NCBI GenBank assembly: GCA_938003985.1
Contig: CALKWZ010000060.1
Span: 1-16,952, forward strand
Origin: an uncultured Verrucomicrobiota bacterium
GTDB lineage: Bacteria > Verrucomicrobiota > Kiritimatiellia > CAIQIC01 > Lenti-01
DNA length: 16,952 nucleotides
Reading direction: 5' to 3'
Shown in pieces: positions 1-7,369 of the stretch. Below the pieces are notes generated by a model that was not told where the DNA came from, made no database searches, and saw only the letters and a program-made list of their open reading frames with translations. Position numbers and translations under genes: made by a program. Within the stretch, counting starts at the first letter, position 1. Each line of letters starts with the position of its first letter.

Positions 1-1418
1 GCCCGGCGGATTTTGCCGCTGGCGGTTTTCGGCAGCGCGGCCACGGTCTCGAAGGCCTTGGGGATCTTGTGGGCCGCCAGATGCGCGCGGCAGAACGCAC
101 GAAGCGCCGCGATGTCCAGCGGCCCGGCCCCGTCCCGCACAACCAGCTTGGCTTGCGGCAACTGCCCGAATTCCGGGTGCGGCTCGCCGTAGACGAGCGA
201 CTCCGCCACGCCCGGGAACCGGTCCAGCACGGCTTCGACTTCCTGCGGAAAAATCTTCATCCCCGAAAAATTGATGACGGCCTTGCGCCGGCCCAGCAGG
301 CGCAATTCGCCGTCGGGCAAGAGTTCCCCCAAATCGCCGGTGCGGAACCACCCGTCGGGCGCGACGTCCGCCCGCAACTGCCACGGCGAGAAGTAGGCGT
401 CGAACATGCCCGGTCCGCGGATCTGGACTTCGCCGTCGTCCAATCGGATCTCGTAGGCCGGCAACGGCCGGCCCAGCCGGCCGTCGTAGGCGCCCGCGGC
501 GGGCGCATGGATGAACGGCAGGCCCACTTCGATGATGCCGTAGGCTTCGGTCAGCAAGCGGCCGAACCGCTCGAAGAACCGCCGGGCGATCGCTTCGGGC
601 AACTGGATGGCCGTGGAAACCGCCAGGCGCAGCGCGCGGAAGGCGCGGGGATCCAGCGTGGCCGTTTCGGAAAGCAGGCGATAGTGGATCGGGCTGGCGT
701 ACAGGACGGTGAGGGGATGCGCATGCAGGGCCGCCACGAGGGCCTGGGGCAGCGGATCGCCGCAGAGCACGATCGTCGCGCCCTTGCGCAGGAACAACAG
801 GATCGTGACGACGAAATGGAAGCTCATGGACAGCACCCAGCCCACGACGTCGTCCCGGGCGATTCGCAGTCCCGCGTTGGCCGCTTCGGTGCGCGCGTGG
901 ATCGTCTCGTGCGAGAGCACCACGCCCTTGCTGGCGCCGGTCGTGCCGGAGGAAAAGCGGATGAAAGCCGGCTGGAGTTGGGCATAGCCGGCGGGCTCGG
1001 GCCGCCGGGACGGGAACGAGGCCCAGCGGAAGGTCCGCTCCAGATCGGGGGTGCGGAACGGTTCGCCCGCCGCGGGATCCGGCGCCACGGCGACGTCCGC
1101 GAGAAAGTGGCGGACGTCCAGGTGTTCGAGCAGCGCCGCGCATTCGTCGAGCATCAGGCCCGGCGAAATCGGCACGATGGCCGCGTCGAGGGACAGGATG
1201 GCCAGCGAGAGCAGGACGTAGTCGATGCTGTCCGCGCAAAGAAACGCCACGCGGTCGCCGGGCCGCATGCCGCGCCGCTCCAGTTCGGCGGCGAGCCGGC
1301 CGGCGGCTTGGACGAAATCGCCATACGTCAGGATGCGATTCCCGGCGATCAGGGCGGGCTTGTCCGCCCAAGCTTCCGCGGCCCGGAAGATGGTCCGGGC
1401 GATGTTGGCGGGCGCCAT
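1..1418 (-). CDS. AMP-forming acyl-CoA synthetase/ligase, 3' end cut by window edge
   Basis: Adenylate-forming (ANL superfamily) ligase that would activate a carboxylic acid with ATP and pass it to CoA. My minus-strand translation reads about 472 codons without a stop to the left edge. Seen: phosphate-binding loop SSGTTGASKG near residue 155, the A5 motif TEAYGIIE near 290, the hinge/A8 region GWFRTGDLGELLPDGELRLL near 355 and the terminal PKTASGKIRR with the catalytic lysine near 467. Only a few C-terminal residues should be missing. The ATG lies 7 bases after the stop of the DUF4410-like gene, with no clear Shine-Dalgarno, so the two are probably co-transcribed. The acid substrate cannot be read from sequence; fatty acid, aryl acid or o-succinylbenzoate (MenE-like) are all possible. 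Family call is firm, specificity unknown. Confidence 0.93.
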   Translation of the reverse strand, partial: MAPANIARTIFRAAEAWADKPALIAGNRILTYGDFVQAAGRLAAELERRGMRPGDRVAFLCADSIDYVLLSLAILSLDAAIVPISPGLMLDECAALLEHLDVRHFLADVAVAPDPAAGEPFRTPDLERTFRWASFPSRRPEPAGYAQLQPAFIRFSSGTTGASKGVVLSHETIHARTEAANAGLRIARDDVVGWVLSMSFHFVVTILLFLRKGATIVLCGDPLPQALVAALHAHPLTVLYASPIHYRLLSETATLDPRAFRALRLAVSTAIQLPEAIARRFFERFGRLLTEAYGIIEVGLPFIHAPAAGAYDGRLGRPLPAYEIRLDDGEVQIRGPGMFDAYFSPWQLRADVAPDGWFRTGDLGELLPDGELRLLGRRKAVINFSGMKIFPQEVEAVLDRFPGVAESLVYGEPHPEFGQLPQAKLVVRDGAGPLDIAALRAFCRAHLAAHKIPKAFETVAALPKTASGKIRR

Positions 1419-1425
1419 GGGCCGA

Positions 1426-1932
1426 TCAGCGCAGGCCGTAATGCGCCTTGAGCTTCAGGACCGTGTTGTCGTTGAGCTTGTTGACCAGCCGCTGCCAATG
1501 TTCGGACGTGCCGCAGCCGTCTTCCCAAGCGAGGAGTTGCCGGTCGCCGTCGAGCAGTTCGCAGGAAATGTCGAGCGAGGCCGCGCCGGCGCCGAAACCG
1601 ACGATGATGCGCGCGGCCGTCGCGCCGGGATTGTACCGTTCGTAGCGCACGACCAGCAGTTGGCGGCCTTCGCCGGCGTAGTCGCTCTTCTCGCCGACGA
1701 TCCGGCCTTCGATGCCGTGGCGGCCCAGTTTCACGGGCAGCGTGCGGACCATGTAGTTCTTGAGGTCGAGGCGCTGTTCGAATTGCTTGGGCGTCAGTTG
1801 CGCGGAATCGCCCGGTTCGATCAGAATGTCGATCGCGGGGCCGGCGGCGGCCGCCGCCCAGGCGCCCAGCAGCAGCCCGGCGAAGACGAAAAACGCGCGG
1901 AAACGGGACGGGATACGCGGAGTTGTTTTCAT
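1426..1932 (-). CDS. Secreted DUF4410-like protein
   Basis: Protein of 168 residues with a Sec signal peptide: basic start (MKTTPRIPSRFR), hydrophobic stretch to about residue 30 ending in an alanine run. There is no lipobox cysteine. The later segment RIIVGFGAGAASLDISCELL resembles the core of DUF4410 proteins, which are exported and of unknown function. I chose this ATG because it places the signal peptide at the N-terminus; the frame stays open upstream into the MipA-like gene but those residues look meaningless. A weak promoter candidate lies directly before the ATG. It sits between the MipA-like gene and the acyl-CoA ligase on the same strand, so a shared role in envelope or lipid processing is possible but only inferred. 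Confidence 0.8.
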   Translation of the reverse strand: MKTTPRIPSRFRAFFVFAGLLLGAWAAAAAGPAIDILIEPGDSAQLTPKQFEQRLDLKNYMVRTLPVKLGRHGIEGRIVGEKSDYAGEGRQLLVVRYERYNPGATAARIIVGFGAGAASLDISCELLDGDRQLLAWEDGCGTSEHWQRLVNKLNDNTVLKLKAHYGLR

Positions 1933-1938
1933 GTCCGC

Positions 1939-1967
1939 AGGATGCCGCGAAGCGTCCCGCGAGGCAA
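1939..1967 (-). promoter_or_regulatory. Weak promoter candidate for the DUF4410-like gene
   Basis: On the minus strand TTGCCT is followed after exactly 17 bases by CATCCT, and the ATG starts 6 bases later. The -10 matches only 3 of 6 consensus positions, so this could be chance. If real, transcription would start at or next to the ATG (leaderless). Confidence 0.25.
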
Positions 1968-1990
1968 GCGCATTTGCCGTCGACGCCCGA

Positions 1991-2848
1991 TTAGAGGGCG
2001 GAATAGGTGCTGGTCTTCGCCGACCGGTAGATGTTCCAGATGAGGGCGAGGCCGACGACATGGTTGTTTTCGGTTTTGACCAGAGGGCTGTCCGCATAGG
2101 CCGTGCCCGCCTGGTTGTCCCAGCGGTAATAGGCCCCCAGCGTGAGGCGGCGGTTCAGTTTCCTGGTGGCGTTGGCGGAAAGACTGAAGCCGGAATAGCC
2201 GCCGTCGGGGGAATAGGCCGGCCGGCCGGCCGCGGCGTAGCGCGGCGCGACTTCGTAGAAATAGCGATGGAAGTCCTGGTCGGCGAATTCGACGGAAGCC
2301 TGGACGCCGATGATCGCGCCCCAGCGCGTGAACCAGCTCATGTTGCGGTAGATCAGCTTGAGCTCGCCGCGGTACCCCTCGTGGGCCGTGTGCAAATCGT
2401 GGCGGTCCACGGAGAAAGCCGCGCGGGCGGCGGCGACCGCATAGAGCGGATTGGGATTCTTGGGGTCGAGGAGCGACCAACGCAGACTAGGACCGATTTC
2501 CGCGATGGCGCCCAGTTCGGGCATGCCGGCGCGGGCGTCGTTGTCGCCGTCCACGGGCGGATTGCCGCTGAGGGAAACGCCGCTTTCGAGGCGGTCGGTT
2601 TCCCAGAAGACGCTTTTCACGCCTTCCCGGCTGGCCCGGAAAATCTTGCCGCGGTAGATGAAAAACGGCAGCGGCAGGGCATAGGTCTTGTATTCGTCCG
2701 ACCCCCGGTAGTGCGGCAACCGGCCCCCGCCGCCGAAGAGACCGACTTCCCACAGCGGCAGCTCCCGGGTCGGCGGCGCGGCGCGGGTTTGGGCCGAGGC
2801 CTGGAACGCGGCCAGCGCCAGAAAAATGCAAGCAAAACGAAACGACAT
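1991..2848 (-). CDS. MipA/OmpV-family outer-membrane beta-barrel protein
   Basis: Protein of 285 residues with a signal peptide (MSFRFACIFLALAAFQASAQ). The N-terminal part of the mature protein shows the family signature: a glycine-rich strand, then YRGSDEYKTYALPLPFFIYR, typical of MipA/OmpV proteins. Alternating polar and aromatic strands follow. The C-terminus ends in SAL rather than an aromatic residue, which is unusual for a barrel-assembly signal. In E. coli MipA links a lytic transglycosylase to a murein synthase; many homologues have no known role. An in-frame TTG at 2857 is an alternative start, but a -10-like TATCTT overlaps it, which favours the ATG at 2848. The gene is followed on the same strand by the DUF4410-like and ligase genes. 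Confidence 0.85.
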   Translation of the reverse strand: MSFRFACIFLALAAFQASAQTRAAPPTRELPLWEVGLFGGGGRLPHYRGSDEYKTYALPLPFFIYRGKIFRASREGVKSVFWETDRLESGVSLSGNPPVDGDNDARAGMPELGAIAEIGPSLRWSLLDPKNPNPLYAVAAARAAFSVDRHDLHTAHEGYRGELKLIYRNMSWFTRWGAIIGVQASVEFADQDFHRYFYEVAPRYAAAGRPAYSPDGGYSGFSLSANATRKLNRRLTLGAYYRWDNQAGTAYADSPLVKTENNHVVGLALIWNIYRSAKTSTYSAL

Positions 2849-2855
2849 GGCGGGC

Positions 2856-2884
2856 AAGATACCACGCCGGCCGGATCAGGACAG
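2856..2884 (-). promoter_or_regulatory. Promoter candidate for the MipA/OmpV-like gene
   Basis: On the minus strand a -10-like TATCTT ends 7 bases before the ATG at 2848, and CTGTCC lies 17 bases upstream as a poor -35. The same TATCTT box occurs before the FadL-like gene. The spacing implies a leaderless transcript. Confidence 0.3.
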
Positions 2885-2915
2885 CAGAATCGGAATGAAT
2901 TCCGCGAATGCCGGC

Positions 2916-2939
2916 AGATCGCCCGAGAGGCGATCTTTT
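2916..2939. terminator. Hairpin between lipoprotein and MipA-like genes
   Basis: AGATCGCC and GGCGATCT form a perfect 8-bp stem with a CGAGA loop, followed by TTTT on the plus strand. The genes on both sides are on the minus strand, where no U-run follows the stem. It may be a transcript-end or attenuating hairpin for the lipoprotein gene, or a weak plus-strand terminator. Confidence 0.35.
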
Positions 2940-2954
2940 CCAGCGGCCGGCGGC

Positions 2955-3395
2955 TTACCAGTCCATGGATTCGTCCGGATTGGCCGGTTCCCGCGGCCGT
3001 TCGGCCGGCGCTCTTCCGGAAGCGCGGCTGGCCGGCCGTTGGCTGCCGGTCCGGGCGCCTTCCGTGAACCGGATGGCCGTGCCTTCCACCATGATCGTGC
3101 TCTTGGAGAAGATGATCCAGAACTGCGAGTAGGATTCCGCCGTCACGTCGATCAGCGCGTCCGCGCCTTTGCTGCGGATGGCCGCGTTCTTGGCGTCCCG
3201 GAGCGAACTGGAGCCGCTGACGGGAATGAAGTTGAATAGATAGACCGCCGTGCTGGTGGCCTTGGCCGGGCCCAGGATCATGTACTCGCGGCCATCGATG
3301 GGCACGGTGGACGGCGCGATGCCGCCCGGCGTGTGGGCGCATCCGGCGGCCAGCAAAAGCATGAGCGAAATGGCGGCAAACAGGGCGGATTTCAT
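2955..3395 (-). CDS. Small lipoprotein, TRL/DUF6567-like
   Basis: Protein of 146 residues with a lipoprotein signal peptide ending in LLLAAGC (cysteine 19), so it is predicted to be lipid-anchored in the envelope. The core contains AIRSKGADALIDVTAES followed by FWIIFSKSTIMVEGTAIRF; the GADALI-x-VT pattern is shared by several small lipoprotein families such as TRL-like and DUF6567-like proteins. I am not sure which one applies. The last 30 residues are arginine, alanine and proline rich and look disordered. A good Shine-Dalgarno (AAGGAG, 6-7 bases before ATG) fixes the start. A TTGACT box at 3464-3469 could be its -35 but I see no good -10. The LsrG-like gene is transcribed divergently. Function unknown. 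Confidence 0.82.
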   Translation of the reverse strand: MKSALFAAISLMLLLAAGCAHTPGGIAPSTVPIDGREYMILGPAKATSTAVYLFNFIPVSGSSSLRDAKNAAIRSKGADALIDVTAESYSQFWIIFSKSTIMVEGTAIRFTEGARTGSQRPASRASGRAPAERPREPANPDESMDW

Positions 3396-3500
3396 CGGAG
3401 GCTCCTTTCGTTCGTCGGGTGGGTTCGTCCTACGGACACCATCCAGCCATGCCGGGCGGGGGGAGTCAAGCCGCCGGTTGTTCGGATTTCACGTGGATCG

Positions 3501-3530
3501 TTGACGGGCTGGGGCGGGGGGCGCTAGGGT
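3501..3530 (+). promoter_or_regulatory. Promoter of the LsrG-like/alcohol dehydrogenase operon
   Basis: TTGACG at 3501-3506 matches 5 of 6 bases of the -35 consensus. After an 18-base spacer comes TAGGGT at 3525-3530. The predicted start near 3537 lies just before the Shine-Dalgarno AGGAG at 3541-3545. Confidence 0.5.
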
Positions 3531-3552
3531 GGAGCGCGAGAGGAGATTCCCC

Positions 3553-3858
3553 ATGCTCGTCGTCCATGTCCACGTCCACGTGAAGCCGGAGCACGTCGAG
3601 GCCTTTCGGCAGGCCACGCGCGACAACGCGCGCCACAGCGTCCAGGAACCGGGCATCGCCCGGTTCGACGTCGTGCAGCAGGCGGACGATCCAACCCGCT
3701 TCGTCCTGGTGGAGGCCTATCGCTCGGTCGAAGCGACCTCCGCGCACAAGGCCACGGCCCACTATGCCCGCTGGCGGGATGCCGTCGCCGACATGATGGC
3801 CGAACCGCGCACCAGCGTGAAATTCGCGAACGTGTTCCCGGACGACGCCGGCTGGTGA
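3553..3858 (+). CDS. LsrG/ABM-type monooxygenase-fold protein
   Basis: Protein of 101 residues, a full-length single dimeric alpha/beta-barrel (ABM) domain. It closely follows the pattern of LsrG, which processes phosphorylated autoinducer-2: HVHVKPEHVEAFRQAT, then SVQEPGIARFDVVQ, then VEAYRSVEATSAHKATAHY and a terminal FANVFP. Related ABM enzymes (YgiN type) oxidise quinols. The start is set by AGGAG at 3541-3545, 7 bases before the ATG; a GTG at 3529 is possible but lacks such a site. The stop overlaps the GTG start of the alcohol dehydrogenase by 4 bases, so the two are translationally coupled and probably act in one pathway. No lsr transport or kinase genes are visible, so an autoinducer role is not established. 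Confidence 0.85.
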   Translation: MLVVHVHVHVKPEHVEAFRQATRDNARHSVQEPGIARFDVVQQADDPTRFVLVEAYRSVEATSAHKATAHYARWRDAVADMMAEPRTSVKFANVFPDDAGW

Positions 3859-5018
3859 ACGGGATGAATTTCGAATTTACGGCGCCCCAGCGGGTGATTT
3901 TCGGTTCCGGCGCGCTCCGGCAGGTCGGCGCGTTGGCTGCCGGATTTGGCCGGCGGGCGCTGGTCGTGACGGGCCGCGACGACGGCCGCGCCGCGGCGCT
4001 GCTGGCGCAGTTGCGCGAGCACGGCGTGGAAGCGGCGGTTTTTTCCGTAGCCGGGGAACCTACGACGGACCGGGTATCCGCCGGCGCGGCCCAAGCCGTG
4101 CGGATCGCGGCCGATCTGGTCGTGGCGATTGGCGGGGGCAGTCCGTTGGACGCGGCCAAGGCCATCGCCGCGCTGGCGACCAACGGCGGCCAGCCGCTGG
4201 ACTACATGGAGGTCGTCGGCCGCGGCCAGCCGCTGGCGAAACCGTCGCTGCCGCTGATCGCGATCCCGACGACGGCCGGCACGGGTTCCGAGGTGACCCG
4301 CAACGCGGTGCTGACGTCGCCGGAGCACGGCGTGAAAGCCAGCATGCGCAGCGTGTCCATGGTACCGCGCATCGCCGTGGTCGATCCGGAACTGACCACC
4401 GGCCTGCCGCCGGCGGTCACGGCCAGCACGGGGCTCGATGCCCTGACGCAATTGATCGAGCCCTTCACCTGCAATCGGACGAATCCGCTGGTGGATGCCC
4501 TTTGCCGCGACGGCATCGCGCGCGTGGCGCGCTCCTTGCGCCGGGCCTGGGCCAACGGCCGCGACGCGGCGGCGCGCGCGGACATGGCGCTGGCCAGCCT
4601 CTTCGGCGGTTTTGCGCTGGCCAATGCGGGACTGGGAGCCGTGCATGGCTTTTCCGGCGTGATCGGCGGGATGTTTCGGGCCCCGCATGGCGCGGTCTGC
4701 GCGGCCCTGCTGCCGCACGTGATGGCCGTGAACCGCCGGGCGTTGCAGGAACGGGCGCCGGACAGCCCGCTGGCCGCGCGCTACGAGGAAGTCGCCCGCC
4801 TGCTCACGGGGAATCCGGCGGCGGCGGCGGACGAAGGCGTCGCCTGGGTGGCGCAACTGGCCCGCGATTTGGACGTGCCGACGCTGGCGGCCTGCGGCGT
4901 GAAGGCGGAACACGTGCCGGTGATCGTCGCGCGTGCCGCCGTGGCCTCCGGCACGAAGGCGAATCCCATCGCCTTGACCGCCGCCGAACTGGCGGAAATC
5001 CTGGAGCGGGCGTTCTAG
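3855..5018 (+). CDS. Iron-containing (group III) alcohol dehydrogenase
   Basis: NAD(P)-dependent dehydrogenase of the Fe-ADH family, 387 residues, the usual length. The Rossmann-like N-domain carries GGGSPLDAAKAIA at 93-105 and PTTAGTGSEVT at 138-148. Metal-binding positions in the C-domain are D195 (GLDALTQ), H264 (GAVHGF) and H278 (APHGA). The fourth usual ligand, the histidine of DALTH, is Q199 here; I recall subfamilies with this change but cannot check. The GTG start overlaps the preceding stop (GTGA), typical of translational coupling; the ATG at 3864 is an alternative. Substrate is unknown. Pairing with an LsrG-like protein suggests oxidation or reduction of a small hydroxy-carbonyl compound, by inference. 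Confidence 0.93.
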   Translation: MNGMNFEFTAPQRVIFGSGALRQVGALAAGFGRRALVVTGRDDGRAAALLAQLREHGVEAAVFSVAGEPTTDRVSAGAAQAVRIAADLVVAIGGGSPLDAAKAIAALATNGGQPLDYMEVVGRGQPLAKPSLPLIAIPTTAGTGSEVTRNAVLTSPEHGVKASMRSVSMVPRIAVVDPELTTGLPPAVTASTGLDALTQLIEPFTCNRTNPLVDALCRDGIARVARSLRRAWANGRDAAARADMALASLFGGFALANAGLGAVHGFSGVIGGMFRAPHGAVCAALLPHVMAVNRRALQERAPDSPLAARYEEVARLLTGNPAAAADEGVAWVAQLARDLDVPTLAACGVKAEHVPVIVARAAVASGTKANPIALTAAELAEILERAF

Positions 5019-5034
5019 CGTTCCGCGGCGCCGC

Positions 5035-5063
5035 TTGTTTTCGGCGGGCCGTTTTCCTATCTT
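5035..5063 (+). promoter_or_regulatory. Promoter of the FadL-like gene
   Basis: TTGTTT (5035-5040), a 17-base spacer, then TATCTT (5058-5063). The predicted start near 5070 lies just upstream of the Shine-Dalgarno AGGAGG at 5072-5077. It separates the FadL-like gene from the dehydrogenase operon. Confidence 0.45.
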
Positions 5064-5084
5064 GTTTGGCGAGGAGGGTTTCTC

Positions 5085-6368
5085 ATGGGCGCACGGATTG
5101 GGTTACGCGGAGCAGGGTGGGCCATGGCGGTTTGCGCGGCCATGGCGGCGGCGGCGCGGTGCGACGCGGGAGAGGCGAACTACCAGCCCTACGTGGTCGG
5201 CGAGCGGGCGGCAGGCATGGGCGGCGCCGTGACGGCCACCGCAGACGGCATGGATGCCTGCTTCTACAATCCCGCCGGACTGGGATACGAAACGCGCGAT
5301 TCCTTGTCCGTCAACGGCGCCCTTTACGGTCTGCAGACCTATGAAATGCAGGATGCGGCCTATCCGGGCGAGGATTTCGAAGTGTCGTCGTTCGCGACCA
5401 TCCCGACGGGGCTGAGCGCGGTCCGGAAGCTGCGAACCGGCGCGGCGGCGGCGTTTTCCGTGTTCGTGCCGTCCCAGTCGAGCGCCCGGGAAATCAAGGC
5501 CTTCCCGGAGCGCCAGCATTACTACAACTACAGCCAGGACGAGCAGACGATCTATTTGGGGCCGTCGTTCGGGTGCGTTCTCGGCGAACGGCTGGCGCTC
5601 GGCGCTTCCGTGTTCGGGACGTACCAGACCGCGAGCGAATTCCAGAACCTGTACTGGGGGGATTACGCTTATTCCTATTCGGCCAACTACAAGTATTCCG
5701 TGATCGGCGCCGTCGGCACCGTCGGCGCGCAGTTCCGCTTGGCGGACGAATGGGCGGCGGGACTGGTGTTCACGACCCCGTCCGCCACGTTGGCCGGCAA
5801 CGGCACCGTCCAGTTGAGCGAGGTGGTCGGCGCGACGGACGGCGCCGCGGCCGGCGCGCTCTATTACGACGATCTGGATGCCGACAACGGATTGCCGGCC
5901 CAGTTGCGGGCGGGGCTCGCCTGGCGGCGCCCGGGCGTCGGCAGCGTCGGCGTCGACGCGACGCACCATTTTTCGCGCCGCTACGACTGGATGAGCGGCA
6001 CGCAGGACGGCGAGGCCGTCGTCATCCGGCAGGAGCGCGAAGCGGTGACCGACGTCCAGCTGGGCGGAGAATACGTGTTCCGGAAACGCTACCCGTTGCG
6101 CGCCGGGGCGTTCACCAGCTTCTCGTCCGCGCCGGATCTGGCGGCCAACGGCGATTCCCAGGTCAACCAGGTCGATCTGTACGGCGTCACCGCCAGCGTC
6201 GGTTCCGTCGGCGACAACGTGGTCATGAATCTGGGGCTCAGCTACGTCTGGGGCCAAGGCGATGCCCTCGGCACCCGGCTCGATGCGGCCGGCGAGCTGG
6301 AATCCTTCGTTTCGCGCACGCGCGAAAGCGGCCTCTACGCCTTCGCCAGCACGGCCTATCGGTTCTAG
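5085..6368 (+). CDS. FadL/OmpP1/TodX-like outer-membrane transport protein
   Basis: Protein of 427 residues with a signal peptide over about the first 28 residues. The mature N-terminus holds the family hallmark: GERAAGMGGAVTATADG followed by ACFYNPAGLGY. In FadL this region forms the hatch that plugs the barrel. Many amphipathic strands rich in tyrosine and glycine follow, and the protein ends in AYRF, the C-terminal aromatic that barrel assembly recognises. Family members bring long-chain fatty acids or other hydrophobic compounds across the outer membrane. AGGAGG 7 bases before the ATG fixes the start. The acyl-CoA ligase and acyl-CoA dehydrogenase in this window would fit uptake and oxidation of such substrates, but they are not in the same operon. 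It converges with nadA. Confidence 0.85.
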   Translation: MGARIGLRGAGWAMAVCAAMAAAARCDAGEANYQPYVVGERAAGMGGAVTATADGMDACFYNPAGLGYETRDSLSVNGALYGLQTYEMQDAAYPGEDFEVSSFATIPTGLSAVRKLRTGAAAAFSVFVPSQSSAREIKAFPERQHYYNYSQDEQTIYLGPSFGCVLGERLALGASVFGTYQTASEFQNLYWGDYAYSYSANYKYSVIGAVGTVGAQFRLADEWAAGLVFTTPSATLAGNGTVQLSEVVGATDGAAAGALYYDDLDADNGLPAQLRAGLAWRRPGVGSVGVDATHHFSRRYDWMSGTQDGEAVVIRQEREAVTDVQLGGEYVFRKRYPLRAGAFTSFSSAPDLAANGDSQVNQVDLYGVTASVGSVGDNVVMNLGLSYVWGQGDALGTRLDAAGELESFVSRTRESGLYAFASTAYRF

Positions 6369-6402
6369 GCGCGGCGGCGGCGGCTCGTTTCCGAATTCGC
6401 GA

Positions 6403-7302
6403 TCAGGACCAGGCGAGCATTTGCTCGATGGCCTGCCGGGCGCGGCCGGCGATGGCCGGATCGACCTGCACGGACGGCTGCATGTCGCGCAGGCAAAACA
6501 GCACCTTTTCGAGGGTGTTGCGCTTCATGTTCGGGCAGACGGCGAAGGGCGACACGCGGTAGAAAACCTTGCCGGGATTGTCTTTCTTCAGCCGGTGGAT
6601 CAGGCCTTCTTCGGTGGCGACGATAAATTCGGTGGCCGGGTTTTCCGCCACGAACTTGCACATCTGGCCGGTGGACAGCACATGGTCGGCCACGACCCGC
6701 ACCGGTTTGGGGCATTCCGGATGGGCCAGGGCCAGGGCGCGGGGGTGCGCGGCCTTGAGATCGAGAACGTCCTTCGGATTGATCCGGGCGTGGGTGGGGC
6801 AATAGCCGGGCCAGAGGATCAGCTTGCGGCCGAGCTGCTCCTCGACGACGCTGCCCAGATGCTGGTCGGGCACGAAGAGCACCTCGTCGTCCGCGTAGTG
6901 CGCGACGATCTTGGCGGCGTTGCCGGACGTGCAGCAGCAGTCGCTCTCGGCCTTCACTTCGGCGGTCGAATTGACGTAGCAAACGACCTTGGCGCCGGGG
7001 TGCTTGGCCTTGAATTCGCGCAGCTGGGCGCCGGTGATCATGTCGGCCATGGGACAGCCGGCATGGGCGTCGGGCATCAGCACGGTCTTGTCCGGGTTCA
7101 GGATCGCCGCGGTCTCGGCCATGAAATGCACGCCGCAGAACACGATGACCGCGGCGTCGATCTCGGTGGCCTTGCGCGACAGCTCGAGGGAGTCGCCGGT
7201 GAAATCGGCGACGTCCTGCACGTCGGGCACCTGGTAGTTGTGCGCGAGGATGACGGCCCGGCGCTCGGCTTTCAGCTTCTGGATTTCGGCGAGGAGGTTC
7301 AT
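6403..7302 (-). CDS. nadA: Quinolinate synthase NadA
   Basis: Condenses iminoaspartate with dihydroxyacetone phosphate to quinolinate in de novo NAD synthesis, in the cytoplasm, using an oxygen-sensitive [4Fe-4S] cluster. The 299-residue length is typical. Cluster ligands are C83 (GCPMAD), C168 (PGYCPTH) and C256 (CPNMKRNT). Active-site residues visible are H21 and Y23 (AHNYQ), and H194 and E196 (HPEC). The start is the only ATG giving the normal MNLLAEIQKLK N-terminus; no Shine-Dalgarno is visible, and a promoter-like pair ends 8 bases before it. The ThDP enzyme gene lies 67 bases upstream on the same strand, so read-through is possible. No nadB or nadC is present in the window. Confidence 0.97.
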   Translation of the reverse strand: MNLLAEIQKLKAERRAVILAHNYQVPDVQDVADFTGDSLELSRKATEIDAAVIVFCGVHFMAETAAILNPDKTVLMPDAHAGCPMADMITGAQLREFKAKHPGAKVVCYVNSTAEVKAESDCCCTSGNAAKIVAHYADDEVLFVPDQHLGSVVEEQLGRKLILWPGYCPTHARINPKDVLDLKAAHPRALALAHPECPKPVRVVADHVLSTGQMCKFVAENPATEFIVATEEGLIHRLKKDNPGKVFYRVSPFAVCPNMKRNTLEKVLFCLRDMQPSVQVDPAIAGRARQAIEQMLAWS

Positions 7303-7310
7303 CGCAACTC

Positions 7311-7339
7311 AATATCCGACGTCCGGAGGCCGACGTCCA
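7311..7339 (-). promoter_or_regulatory. Promoter candidate and 9-bp direct repeats before nadA
   Basis: On the minus strand TGGACG, 17 bases, then GATATT ends 8 bases before the nadA ATG. Overlapping it, CCGACGTCC occurs twice (7316-7324 and 7330-7338) with a 5-base spacer; its core GACGTC is palindromic. The repeats could be an operator or a small hairpin. Both readings are tentative. Confidence 0.3.
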
Positions 7340-7369
7340 CTTTTCCGCGGCCGGAAACCGGCGGCCGGC

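Noticed and set aside
1225..3067. Overlapping plus-strand frames opposite the DUF4410-like and MipA-like genes
   Set aside because: They look like reverse-strand shadows: no signal peptide, no motifs, strange composition.
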